In this document: piece after piece, positions 55,706 through 64,000 of the stretch | Layout: every line of letters starts with the position of its first letter | How positions within the stretch are numbered: the stretch's first letter is position 1 | Source: Gammaproteobacteria bacterium | GTDB taxonomy: Bacteria > Pseudomonadota > Gammaproteobacteria > GRL18 | Length of the DNA: 64,000 nt | Direction: 5' to 3' | NCBI GenBank assembly: GCA_015488755.1 | Contig: WFNB01000112.1 | Location: forward strand, 42,991 to 106,990 | Position numbers and translations under genes: made by a program | The notes under the pieces: model-generated | The model's input: the letters and a program-made list of their open reading frames with translations, nothing else | Database searches by the model: none | Told to the model about the DNA's origin: nothing

Positions 55706-56526
55706 AGGAGAAATTCCGCCTCTATAGCATCAATGTCTGTGTCTTCGTGAGTGTCATGCGGTAAAGACCAGACAGGTAATTGATTCTGATAAACAATACC
55801 TGTCCCCATACCGTCATCACCATGAATTCTTTGTGCGGCCAAAATGGGGTCATCGGTACTTTCTGCAAAGGCAGTATGGACTTGTTGCTTCCATTGTACT
55901 TGCTCTGGGCGAAAGGTCTTGCAAGGGCTTAATACCTGTACAAACGAAAATCCGGGGTGCTCCATTGCCTCAACTAGAAGCTTGCTCATTGCGGAGGGAT
56001 CTCCAGAAAAACCTCGGGCAATAAAACTGGCACCGGATGCCAAGGCGATGCCCAGAGGTTCAAATGGACGAAGTTGTGAGCCATGTGGGGTGAGTTTATT
56101 CACCCAATCGGGATCAGTGGTGGGTGATGCCTGTCCTTTGGTCATACCATAAACCTGATTATCCATCACAATATACAACATATCCATATTGCGTCGGCAA
56201 GCATGAATAAAATGGTTACCACCAATGGAAAAACCATCACCATCACCCCCAGCGACAATGACGTGCAAATCAGGACGTGCAGCCTTTAAACCAGATGCCA
56301 TAGCCAATCCCCGACCATGAATACCATGAAAACCATAGCTATTTACATAAGCAGGAATGCGTGATGAACAGCCAATACCTGAAATAAAACCAATTTTGTG
56401 CTTTGGGATTTGTAAATAGGCTAATGCCTTAGTCAGTGCGCTGAGCACAGAAAAATGACCACAGCCCGGACACCAGACGGGTTTAATTTCGGACTTATAT
56501 GCTTTGGGTTTAATGGGTAGAGTCAT
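55702..56526 (-). CDS. korB: 2-oxoacid:ferredoxin oxidoreductase, beta subunit
   Basis: A 274-residue TPP and Fe-S subunit. PVWCPGCGHFSV near 16-27 gives two cluster Cys, GIGCSS near 50-55 the third and SPCKTF near 203 the fourth. The TPP/Mg motif is GDGDGFSIGGNH near 95-106. It pairs with the fused alpha-gamma subunit KorA. Substrate is most likely 2-oxoglutarate; pyruvate cannot be excluded. Starts overlap korA by four bases. No ferredoxin (delta) subunit gene is present, so a separate ferredoxin must be the electron partner. Confidence 0.92.
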   Translation of the reverse strand: MTLPIKPKAYKSEIKPVWCPGCGHFSVLSALTKALAYLQIPKHKIGFISGIGCSSRIPAYVNSYGFHGIHGRGLAMASGLKAARPDLHVIVAGGDGDGFSIGGNHFIHACRRNMDMLYIVMDNQVYGMTKGQASPTTDPDWVNKLTPHGSQLRPFEPLGIALASGASFIARGFSGDPSAMSKLLVEAMEHPGFSFVQVLSPCKTFRPEQVQWKQQVHTAFAESTDDPILAAQRIHGDDGMGTGIVYQNQLPVWSLPHDTHEDTDIDAIEAEFLL

Positions 56527-58241
56527 AACTGCTCCTTAATAAAAGCCACTATCTCAGCGGGACGCAATGGTAGAGGGCCAGAGCGGGCAAATGAATGGGC
56601 ATCAACAGGCAAACTCTGATAAGAATGTAAATAATGAAAGAGTTGTTGCCCTTGGTTTTGCTCAATAACAAAGACTTTTTTGCTATTGCGTAATTCTTTA
56701 ACTAACGCTTCTACAGGTAGTGGCATTAACAGTCTTAGGGCAATAACTTTAATGTCTTGCTTAAGAGTGTGAGCGGCTTCTTGTACCATTGCACTGGATG
56801 ATCCCCAAGTGATTAAGACCATAGTGCCGGAGCCTGATATCTTTGCCCACTGCGTACCATAATCAAACTTAAGCAATTTATCCTGTCTCTTTTTTAGTTG
56901 CTCGATGTGATCCTGACTCATAGAAGAGGGTGTTCCTTTGCTATTATGCTCCAGACCATCGGCAGTAAACAAACAATTGGGTGTACCGGGGATGCTCATA
57001 GGAGAAACCGCATTTTCAGTTATTTTATAGCGTTGGTAGTCATTTTGAGGGTGCTCCTTTTTTTCGGTCACTCGGGATGTCTCCCATTGTGGAACCACAA
57101 CCTGATCAATAATCGCTCGAGACTGACCGATAAACTGATCGCATAATACGATGGCTACAGTTTGTAATTGTTCGGCCAGACCGGTTGCCCAGAATGTGGT
57201 GTTGACGGCATCGGCGATATTAAGTGGTGCTAGCACCAGATGAGGGGCATCTCCGTGGCAACCATATAAGGCAATATTGAGATCGGATTGCTCAGACTTG
57301 GTGGGGATCCCCGTTGATGGACCGCCACGGCTGACATTAACAACAACAACGGGGGTCTCGCTGGCAATTGCTAGGCCGATACCTTCCAACATTAAACTTA
57401 AACCGGGTCCTGAGGTTGCCGTCAGAGAAGCAACGCCTCCGAATGAAGCACCAATAATCATATTAATAGAGGCCAATTCATCTTCTGCTTGTAATAAACC
57501 ACCGCCGAGTTTTTCTAAACGAGGGGATAGCCATTCAAGGATTTCAGTTGCGGGAGTAATGGGGTAAGCGGCTACAAAACGCACGCCAGCTTTTAGTGCA
57601 CCTAGGCCACAGGCTTCATTGCCCGTTATACTCCAGCGTGCCTTATTTGCTTCAATGTGAGTAGCTAGTGAGCGGACAGGCCATGAGACTGCCTCTTGTT
57701 GGGTTGTCATACCTAAACGAATGGCTTGTGCTGAGGTGTTAATCACCTCAGCACCTTTACGGCCTAAAATCTTATTAAGTGATGTTTCTATAGATGCAAA
57801 GGGCAAGCTGATGGTATTGGCCAGCAGGCCTAGCCCTATCATATTGGCTCGTCCTTTGTGGATGGTTTTTACTAAGGTTTTAAAATCAATTGGCATAAAT
57901 TGAGCCTGACTTTTTTGTAATACCTCAGGTATTGCACCGGCGTTACTATCATAAATAACCACACTGCTTTGCCCTAATGGGATCTCATCAATAAAGCGTT
58001 CGATATTGAACCAGTCTAAAGCCAGCAAATAGTCGAAGTGATTATTGACGGATAAGACCTCCTGATCATCAAAGCGAATAAAGACTGCGGATTCACCGCC
58101 TCGTATTTGTGGTCCAGAAGAACGATTTAATAAACCATAAAAGCCATAATGTGCCATGCTCTCAAGTAATATTAAGCCTGTGGTTACGGCACCACTGCCA
58201 CCGGCACCGGTAATTGCGATAGAAAAAGAGGATATGGACAT
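56523..58241 (-). CDS. korA: 2-oxoacid:ferredoxin oxidoreductase, alpha (gamma-alpha fused) subunit
   Basis: A 572-residue subunit. The N-terminal ~180 residues are the gamma domain (ITGAGGSGAVTTGLILLE near 9-26; NRSSGPQIRGGESAVF near 39-54). The alpha domain follows: GNEACGLGALKAGVRF near 205-220, AYPITPATEI, then TSGPGLSLMLEGIGLA and GPSTGIPTKSEQSDL. The C-terminal domain (EALVKELRNSKKVFVIEQNQ) completes it. In autotrophs such enzymes run the reductive TCA reaction; in others they feed ferredoxin from 2-oxoglutarate. First gene of a three-gene overlapping operon korA-korB-ferritin-like. Confidence 0.92.
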   Translation of the reverse strand: MSISSFSIAITGAGGSGAVTTGLILLESMAHYGFYGLLNRSSGPQIRGGESAVFIRFDDQEVLSVNNHFDYLLALDWFNIERFIDEIPLGQSSVVIYDSNAGAIPEVLQKSQAQFMPIDFKTLVKTIHKGRANMIGLGLLANTISLPFASIETSLNKILGRKGAEVINTSAQAIRLGMTTQQEAVSWPVRSLATHIEANKARWSITGNEACGLGALKAGVRFVAAYPITPATEILEWLSPRLEKLGGGLLQAEDELASINMIIGASFGGVASLTATSGPGLSLMLEGIGLAIASETPVVVVNVSRGGPSTGIPTKSEQSDLNIALYGCHGDAPHLVLAPLNIADAVNTTFWATGLAEQLQTVAIVLCDQFIGQSRAIIDQVVVPQWETSRVTEKKEHPQNDYQRYKITENAVSPMSIPGTPNCLFTADGLEHNSKGTPSSMSQDHIEQLKKRQDKLLKFDYGTQWAKISGSGTMVLITWGSSSAMVQEAAHTLKQDIKVIALRLLMPLPVEALVKELRNSKKVFVIEQNQGQQLFHYLHSYQSLPVDAHSFARSGPLPLRPAEIVAFIKEQL

Positions 58242-58465
58242 GAGCTAAAATTCTCAGTGGTTAGATGAAAAATAAAACTGGAGTCGTACCAGAATTTGGG
58301 ACTTATTTAAGATAATGTAGTCTATCTGTTAATAGTAGCATAGAGACAGTCAAATTTATTGTGATTAAAATCACTGTGCTCATAATGCTCAACTATTAAC
58401 ATTGCCCTATTGAAATACAGATCAAAGGCTGGTAATTTTATTGCTTAGAGTGACTTAGGATGATT

Positions 58466-58885
58466 ATGAATACAATGGATCGAGGAACTAAAATTTATGC
58501 GACTATTTTAGCCATGTTTGTATTGATTCTGGCATTTGCTTTTTGCTATAAAAGTCCCAAGGTAAATGATTTAAATGAGCACTTAGATGCCCAACTTAAG
58601 ATTAGCAACTTCCCTTATCACTTTCAAGTGGTGCACATTGACGCTGATACTGCCATTATGTCTAGTCCACGCTCTGTCGATATGCCTGTGAGTCGTATAT
58701 TGGGGTTTGTTTTTCCTCTGGTAAAGGGGCTTTCGACACAGTCAAACGCATTTCAGGAGGCACAAAAAAAATTAGCTGAGACACAAATACTGGCAAAAAA
58801 AATAGTACTTGCTGACCCAGACATTAACCATGTGCAGTGGCAATTAGATCGTGACTGGCTATTACAGCATGGTGTTGTCTTATAG
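58466..58885 (+). CDS. Membrane-anchored protein of unknown function
   Basis: A 139-residue protein with one N-terminal hydrophobic span (ATILAMFVLILAFAFC) and a soluble remainder that should be periplasmic. I recognise no family. The remainder has mixed alpha/beta character (FPYHFQVVHIDADTAIMSS; a helix QEAQKKLAETQILAKKIV). Three ATGs lie close together; 58466 has the best-spaced TTAGGA site. It is divergent from korA and faces the PDZ gene, which suggests no partner. Confidence concerns only that it is a gene. Confidence 0.7.
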   Translation: MNTMDRGTKIYATILAMFVLILAFAFCYKSPKVNDLNEHLDAQLKISNFPYHFQVVHIDADTAIMSSPRSVDMPVSRILGFVFPLVKGLSTQSNAFQEAQKKLAETQILAKKIVLADPDINHVQWQLDRDWLLQHGVVL

Positions 58886-58922
58886 TTATTTTTATGTGCC
58901 TCCCAAAGTATACACACAGAGT

Positions 58923-59798
58923 TTAATGACCAAAAGGAATTGCTGGTGTGTTATTCATATCCAATGCTTGCAATAAACTTTGCTTTTTGTCTGCTGCCAT
59001 TTCTTTGTTATTGCTTATCTGTTTACGAATATCACTTAGCTGACCTTCAAAAACAAATTCTTTTTTATTACCCTTACCATCATCATAGCGAACCACTGCA
59101 CGATGTTGATTGTTGTCTTTGGATTCAATCTGAATAGATTCAAATTGTGACCAGCTATTTTGTTGCCTAAATTGTTTTTTCTGATTAGAAAACAGATGTT
59201 GTTGTTGCTGTGACAATTGATTTAATTGTTGTTGCATCTGTTTCATTTGCTGTTCAAAAAAGCTGTTGCCAAACCCCTGATGAAAAAAAGGCTCATTAAA
59301 CCAATCAGGATGTTTAAAAGGATTTTGTTTAGGAAAATGATGACTGAATGATTTAGGTATTGCTCCTAGTCTATTTTTTTCAGGTGATTGTGTTAGGACA
59401 ACATCTTTGGATATCTTTTCCCCCTGTCTTATTAGTTCCAGCTTGGCTGTTGTTCCTGGCTGTAAGTTATGGATGGTAGTTACCAGCTGTTGTTGTGAAT
59501 AAATTGCTTCACCATTGATATTAGTAAGAATATCATCAATTAATAGACCAGATGTCTCAGCGGGTGAATGTGCTGAGATCTGTTTGATAATAAGCCCCTG
59601 ATGGGCTTTTAATAGGGGTGATAAATGTTTGCTTAGTACGGGTGATAGAGGCTCAATCCAAACACCAAGCCAACTTGTGGATGGCGATTCAATGGCTGAA
59701 GCAGGACGGCTTGCTGTATCGGTTATTGGAGTAATACCCCATACGTTAGCTGCTAAGATAAGAGATAAAATAATACTGGATAACAAGTGCTTTTTCAT
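58923..59798 (-). CDS. Periplasmic PDZ-domain protein
   Basis: A 291-residue exported protein. A signal peptide (LLSSIILSLILAANVWG) precedes one PDZ domain at about residues 40-140 (WLGVWIEPLSPVL, HSPAETSGLLIDDILTNINGEAI). There is no protease domain, unlike DegS/HtrA. A Gln/Met-rich helix (QQMKQMQQQLNQLSQQQQHLF near 180-200) follows, and a C-terminal region KNRYDD-like (VVRYDDGKGNKKEFVFEG) closes the chain. It may scaffold periplasmic proteins. Its AAGGAG site stands immediately after a strong hairpin-T-run (59813-59873), which probably limits its transcription from ispG. Confidence 0.8.
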   Translation of the reverse strand: MKKHLLSSIILSLILAANVWGITPITDTASRPASAIESPSTSWLGVWIEPLSPVLSKHLSPLLKAHQGLIIKQISAHSPAETSGLLIDDILTNINGEAIYSQQQLVTTIHNLQPGTTAKLELIRQGEKISKDVVLTQSPEKNRLGAIPKSFSHHFPKQNPFKHPDWFNEPFFHQGFGNSFFEQQMKQMQQQLNQLSQQQQHLFSNQKKQFRQQNSWSQFESIQIESKDNNQHRAVVRYDDGKGNKKEFVFEGQLSDIRKQISNNKEMAADKKQSLLQALDMNNTPAIPFGH

Positions 59799-59812
59799 AG
59801 CAAACTCCTTAA

Positions 59813-59873
59813 AAAATGTCTTAAATAACGTAAAGAAAATCGTTGTTTTGCTTTACGTTATTTAAGACATTTT
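59813..59873 (-). terminator. 23-bp perfect hairpin: ispG terminator or attenuator of the PDZ gene
   Basis: Arms of 23 perfectly complementary bases (59813-59835 and 59851-59873) enclose a 15-base loop. On the minus strand the hairpin is followed by a T-run and then, within a few bases, by the AAGGAG site of the PDZ gene. It should end the topA-ispG transcript and could act as an attenuator for the PDZ gene if a promoter is not inside it. Confidence 0.8.
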
Positions 59874-59921
59874 GCAATTAAAAAAATTCACAGAATATGA
59901 CTATTTTTAATTGGAAGTTAC

Positions 59922-61130
59922 TTAGCTTGACCGGTAATGACGCTCAATATAGTGTTTGACAATTTCATGAAATTCTTGTGCAATATTATCGCCTTTAAGA
60001 GTGACTGTTTTTACACCGTCTTCATAAACAGGAGCAACGGGTGTTTCACCGGTTCCAGGTAGGCTGATGCCAATGTCGGCCTGCTTGCTTTCTCCTGGAC
60101 CATTGACAACGCAACCCATTACCGCAATATTCAAGCTTTCGACTCCAGGGTACTGGTCTCGCCATTGGGGCATGGCTTGCCTTAAATACTGTTGAATATC
60201 CTTGGCTAAGTGCTGAAAGGTATCGGAGCTAGTTCGACCACAGCCGGGGCAGGCAATGACGGTGGGGGTAAATGCACGTAATTCTAATGATTGTAATATT
60301 TCCTGAGCCACTTGAACTTCTTTGCTTCGTGATTCACCTGGCTCAGGTGTCAGTGAAATACGAATGGTGTCGCCAATACCTTCTTGTAATAATATGGCTA
60401 ATGCTGAAGTGGAAGCAACAATACCTTTGCTACCCATTCCAGCCTCAGTTAAACCAAGATGCAATGCATAGTCGCAGCGTTTGCTTAAATCCTGATAGAC
60501 CTTAATGAGATCTTGAACACCGGACATTTTGCAGGATAAGATGATTTTATTATGTGCCAAACCTCGTTTTTCAGCCATTTGGGCGGATTCTAATGCGGAG
60601 GTGATTAAGGCATCGTGCATAACTTCGGTGGCTTCTCTGGGGCTGTCCTGATGATTATTTTCATCCATCATACGAGCCATTAATTCTTGATCCAAACTGC
60701 CCCAATTAACCCCAATGCGTACAGCCTTATTATTTTTTACGGCAATATCAATGAGTTGAGAAAATTTATTATCACGGGAATGACCTCGACCGATATTACC
60801 GGGGTTAATGCGGTATTTTTCTAATGCTTGAGCGCATTCGGGGTGGTTGCTGAGGAGTTTATGACCATTAAAATGAAAATCACCAATTAATGGTACCAAA
60901 CAATTTATGTTATCTAATTGGGTGCGGATTTTGGGTACAGCCTGAGCGGCTGCGTCAGTATCTACCGTGATGCGTATTAATTCAGAGCCTGCCTGTGCTA
61001 ATTGCACACATTGCTGCACAGTGGCCATGACATCAGCGGTATCGGTATTGGTCATGGACTGGACAACGATGGGCTGATCACCACCAATAAGGACGTGCCC
61101 AATACTGACTTGAGTGGTTTGCTTTCTCAT
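59922..61130 (-). CDS. ispG: 4-hydroxy-3-methylbut-2-enyl diphosphate synthase
   Basis: A 402-residue 4Fe-4S enzyme of the MEP isoprenoid pathway, reducing MEcPP to [21 protein letters not shown] near 23-38 and PINPGNIG-like YRINPGNIG near 91-99 mark the TIM barrel. The cluster Cys are in [11 protein letters not shown] near 273-283 and [18 protein letters not shown] near 324-341. It is the usual flavodoxin/ferredoxin-dependent form. Its ATG overlaps the topA stop by one base (TAATG), an unusual and apparently coupled pair. Confidence 0.96.
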   Translation of the reverse strand: MRKQTTQVSIGHVLIGGDQPIVVQSMTNTDTADVMATVQQCVQLAQAGSELIRITVDTDAAAQAVPKIRTQLDNINCLVPLIGDFHFNGHKLLSNHPECAQALEKYRINPGNIGRGHSRDNKFSQLIDIAVKNNKAVRIGVNWGSLDQELMARMMDENNHQDSPREATEVMHDALITSALESAQMAEKRGLAHNKIILSCKMSGVQDLIKVYQDLSKRCDYALHLGLTEAGMGSKGIVASTSALAILLQEGIGDTIRISLTPEPGESRSKEVQVAQEILQSLELRAFTPTVIACPGCGRTSSDTFQHLAKDIQQYLRQAMPQWRDQYPGVESLNIAVMGCVVNGPGESKQADIGISLPGTGETPVAPVYEDGVKTVTLKGDNIAQEFHEIVKHYIERHYRSS

Positions 61131-63889
61131 TATGCAGGCACTTTTTTGGCTGCAACTTTCTTTTTAGCCGCCTTCTTTTTAGCGACTTTTTTCTTGGCTG
61201 TTTTTTTCTTTACGGCTTTCTTTTTGGGGGTGGGCAAGGTGATTTCCCATTGGCCATCCCGATAATGTCCTGTCCAGCCGGTTGCTTTACCTTCTTTGTC
61301 TTCGGACATGATGTATTGTTCTTTATTTTTCCGGCTGTAGCGGATCATCGTTGGGTTGCCCTTGTTATCTTCCTCAGGGGCATCACAAAAGTATAAAAAC
61401 TTAGGATCAAGTTCCTCTTTGTGGGGTAATAATTCTCTAATGAGTGGTGCACGGGTTTCTCGGGAGCGAGGAAAAGCACTCGATGCCATAAAAACACCAG
61501 CAGCGCCATCACGAAAAACGAAGTAACCATCGGATTTTTCACAGGGTAATTCTTTCATGTGAATGGGATCGGCCTTGGGAGGGGCTGCTTCACCGCTTCT
61601 TAATAACTTGCGGGTGTTTTTACAGTCGTCTTTGGTACAGCCAAAATATTTACCAAAGCGACCGGATTTAAGCTGCATATCGCTGCCGCATTTATCACAT
61701 TCGATCACTGGGCCGTCATAGCCTTTAATGCGGTATTGACCTTGTTCGACAAGAAAGCCATCACAATCGGGGTTGTCACCACAGATGTGTAATTTTCGTT
61801 GTTCATCAATTAAATAGCTGTCCATCGCCGTATCACATTTAGGGCAGCGTTGGCGTTCGATCAGTGCCTTGGCTTCACTTTCTTCATCGTGCTCCGTATC
61901 AACGGCCTCATCACCTGAAATCAAGTTTAAAGTGCCTTTACAGCGCTCTTTTGGTGGCAGGCTATAGCCGGAACAGCCAAGAAAAACACCGGTTGAGCCG
62001 GTGCGTACCATCATGTGGCGGCCACAATCAGGACAAGGGATGTCGGTGGGTGTTGGATCATTGGCGCGCATACCCTCTTCACCATCACTATCGGCCTTAT
62101 CTAATTGTGCCTTAAAGTCCTGATAAAACTCATCAAGGATGTCTTTCCAATATCGTTTACTGGATGCGATGGCATCAAGCTTCTCTTCCATATCGGAAGT
62201 GAAGCTATAGGTCATGAGTTCTTGAAAGCTTTCACTAAGTCGTTCAACAACAATGGCACCAATCTTTTCGGCATAGAAGCGTTTATTTTGAGTAGTGACA
62301 TAGCCCCGATCTTGAATGGTCGAAATAATACTGGCATAGGTAGAAGGGCGGCCAATACCTCTTTTTTCCAATTCTTTAACCAAACTGGCCTCAGAATATC
62401 GAGGTGGTGGCTTGGTAAAATGCTGTGATGGCAAGAGTTCTTGTAAGGTAAAATGTTCACCTTCTTTTACCAAAGGCAAAATAACCTCTTCTGCTGATTT
62501 GGCAATGGCTTTCATAACCCGAGTCCAACCATCAAATAAAACAGTACGGCCTTTTAGTTTTAGAGCATAATCGGAGGCGTTGATGGTCAGTGTGGTATTT
62601 TCATACTTGGCAGGAGTCATTTGGCAAGCTAGAAACTGTCGCCAGATAAGCTCATAAAGACGTTGAGCATCACGGTCAACACCGGTAATGTCGGTAGAGC
62701 TTATTGTTACATCAGAGGGACGTATGGCTTCGTGAGCTTCTTGTGCCCCCCCCTTACTGGTATAGACAATGGCTTTTTCAGGTAGGTATTTTTTACCAAA
62801 ATGATCCGCAATATAGGCTCGGCCACTGGCAACGGCTTGTGCACTGAGGTTGGTTGAATCGGTACGCATATAGGTAATATAACCCGCTTCGTATAAGCGC
62901 TGTGCCAGCATCATGGTTTTCTTCACACCAAAGCCCATACGAGTGCTGGCTGCTTGCTGGAGTGTCGAAGTAATAAACGGTGCTCTGGGACGACTGCTAG
63001 TAGCACGTGTTTCACGTTTGCTTAAGGTGTAATCAGCATCGACTAAGCTTTTTAATGCCTTATCCGTATCGGCTCTATTGTTAGGACGAAACTCGTTGCC
63101 CTGATATTTGACTATCTGAGCAGTTATTTTGTCATTAGAAGGAGTCAATAAGTCAGCGTATATTTCCCAATATTCATCGGGATTGAAGGCATGGATCTCT
63201 TTCTCTCGTTCCACAACAAGCTTTACCGCAACGGATTGAACTCGACCGGCAGAAAGCCCTCGGGCTACTTTTTTCCATAGTAAAGGAGATACCATATAGC
63301 CAACCACCCGATCCAGAAAACGTCGTGTTTGCTGGGCGTTGACGTGATCCATATTCAGTTCGCTGGGTGTGGCAAAGGCTTCTTGAATGGCTTTCTCAGT
63401 AATTTCATTAAAAACGACACGTTTAAAGGGAATATTTTCCTTGTCGGCAATGCTTTTAAGAGAATCACTTAGGGTTTCTTTTAGATGCCATGCAATGGCT
63501 TCTCCCTCTCTATCCAAATCCGTTGCGAGATAGATGGTGTCGGAAGATTTGGCTAATTTTTTTAAGTCGTTAATGACTTTTTCTTTACCGGGCATGGTTT
63601 CATAATGGGGATTCCAGCCATTTTCAGGATCAATGCCCATGCGCTCGACCAAGGCTGTTTTTGCACGTTCTTTTTTACGTTTTTCTCTTTCTTCAGGAGG
63701 AAGTTTCCGTGATTGTGCCGCCAATTTAGCTCGTTCTTTGGGCGTCATGGCTGTCTTGCGACTACTGCCACTTGTTGGCAAATCGCGAATATGCCCGACG
63801 CTGGATTTAACAATAAAATCCTTGCCTAAATATTTATTAATTGTTTTCGCCTTGGCTGGCGACTCCACAATAACCAGTGATTTGCCCAT
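61130..63889 (-). CDS. topA: DNA topoisomerase I with Lys-rich tail
   Basis: A 919-residue type IA topoisomerase relaxing negative supercoils. The Toprim domain begins [15 protein letters not shown] and has [16 protein letters not shown] near 119-134. The active-site Tyr is in [10 protein letters not shown] near 318-327. C-terminal zinc-ribbon repeats occur at [18 protein letters not shown] and CDKCGSDMQ (the last with CTKDDC). The final ~30 residues are Lys/Ala-rich ([14 protein letters not shown]) and histone H1-like. A run of eight G in the coding strand near 62746-62753 keeps frame. No gene precedes it within the window. Confidence 0.97.
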   Translation of the reverse strand: MGKSLVIVESPAKAKTINKYLGKDFIVKSSVGHIRDLPTSGSSRKTAMTPKERAKLAAQSRKLPPEEREKRKKERAKTALVERMGIDPENGWNPHYETMPGKEKVINDLKKLAKSSDTIYLATDLDREGEAIAWHLKETLSDSLKSIADKENIPFKRVVFNEITEKAIQEAFATPSELNMDHVNAQQTRRFLDRVVGYMVSPLLWKKVARGLSAGRVQSVAVKLVVEREKEIHAFNPDEYWEIYADLLTPSNDKITAQIVKYQGNEFRPNNRADTDKALKSLVDADYTLSKRETRATSSRPRAPFITSTLQQAASTRMGFGVKKTMMLAQRLYEAGYITYMRTDSTNLSAQAVASGRAYIADHFGKKYLPEKAIVYTSKGGAQEAHEAIRPSDVTISSTDITGVDRDAQRLYELIWRQFLACQMTPAKYENTTLTINASDYALKLKGRTVLFDGWTRVMKAIAKSAEEVILPLVKEGEHFTLQELLPSQHFTKPPPRYSEASLVKELEKRGIGRPSTYASIISTIQDRGYVTTQNKRFYAEKIGAIVVERLSESFQELMTYSFTSDMEEKLDAIASSKRYWKDILDEFYQDFKAQLDKADSDGEEGMRANDPTPTDIPCPDCGRHMMVRTGSTGVFLGCSGYSLPPKERCKGTLNLISGDEAVDTEHDEESEAKALIERQRCPKCDTAMDSYLIDEQRKLHICGDNPDCDGFLVEQGQYRIKGYDGPVIECDKCGSDMQLKSGRFGKYFGCTKDDCKNTRKLLRSGEAAPPKADPIHMKELPCEKSDGYFVFRDGAAGVFMASSAFPRSRETRAPLIRELLPHKEELDPKFLYFCDAPEEDNKGNPTMIRYSRKNKEQYIMSEDKEGKATGWTGHYRDGQWEITLPTPKKKAVKKKTAKKKVAKKKAAKKKVAAKKVPA

Positions 63890-64000
63890 AATAGTGTGTT
63901 TTTCTTTTAAAATCGTATTAGTTTAGGTATCGTATTCGTGCTTAATCGCAGTCTCACTATATAAGTGATAAAGCCTTTAGCTATGCTTTGTCAAGTTTTC

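Noticed and set aside
58923..59798. DegS/DegP-type protease
   Set aside because: Only the PDZ domain is present; no trypsin-like domain with a His-Asp-Ser triad precedes it.
62746..62753. Run of eight C (G on the coding strand) in topA as a phase-variable tract
   Set aside because: It is in frame, within an essential gene in a conserved segment, so switching is implausible.
1..64000. CRISPR arrays, tRNA, rRNA or prophage genes
   Set aside because: No regularly spaced direct repeats, cloverleaf-like stretches or phage structural genes were found on reading both strands; a dedicated scan was not possible.

Overview
The window looks like chromosomal DNA of a gammaproteobacterium of moderately low GC. 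The evidence is the gene order ygfB-pepP-ubiH-ubiI opposite zapA, 6S RNA and fau, plus fabA, ubiquinone genes (coq7, ubiH, ubiI), an xthA/pyrE pair and lipA with a split glycine decarboxylase. Two DsrE-like sulfur-relay proteins, a ferredoxin-dependent 2-oxoacid oxidoreductase (korAB), pyruvate phosphate dikinase and a full glycogen pathway fit a sulfur-oxidising or otherwise chemolithotrophic lineage. That lifestyle is inferred; no autotrophy or sulfur-oxidation operon lies in the window itself.

Layout. Bases 1-6.8 kb hold housekeeping genes (DUF4426 protein, SafE-type membrane protein, xthA, pyrE, an iron alcohol dehydrogenase, an NDUFA9-like protein, cca). 6.9-18.7 kb is a carbon-storage island: glgB-glgA on the minus strand, divergent from glgC, a GH57 glucanotransferase or amylase, malQ and ppdK. 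18.9-23.0 kb carries fabA, a SprA-like metalloprotease, coq7, a GlcF-like Fe-S protein and a 2Fe-2S ferredoxin. 23.1-26.2 kb holds a candidate small RNA with C-rich loops, rplM-rpsI and a porin. 26.4-30.1 kb has the two convergent dsrE-like genes, lgt, rlmI and a cold-shock gene. 30.2-37.1 kb is a minus-strand run lipA-gcvT-gcvH-gcvPA-gcvPB-dgkA-pfkB. 37.2-42 kb has a RAYT transposase and a 1313-residue FAD/Fe-S oxidoreductase. 42-45.7 kb is an AT-rich accessory patch: antitoxin remnant, lipoprotein, beta-lactamase-fold serine hydrolase, YefM-YoeB toxin-antitoxin. 45.8-55 kb returns to core genes (rpiA, ilvA, fau, 6S RNA, zapA, pepP, ubiH, ubiI). 55-64 kb has korAB with a ferritin-like partner, a PDZ protein, ispG and topA.

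The most unusual content is non-coding. Six intergenic elements of 150-210 bp (three families A, B, C with different terminal inverted repeats) share one internal core built of two small hairpins around CATCC(A/T)TG, whose stems change while the centre stays fixed. Families B and C are flanked by clear direct repeats of about 10 and 8 bp, so they have moved as non-autonomous elements. A second strong signal is a roughly 112-nt transcript at 23155-23266 with a near-consensus promoter, a rho-independent terminator and two loops consisting of an anti-Shine-Dalgarno sequence and nine consecutive C residues. No CRISPR array, tRNA or rRNA gene was seen.
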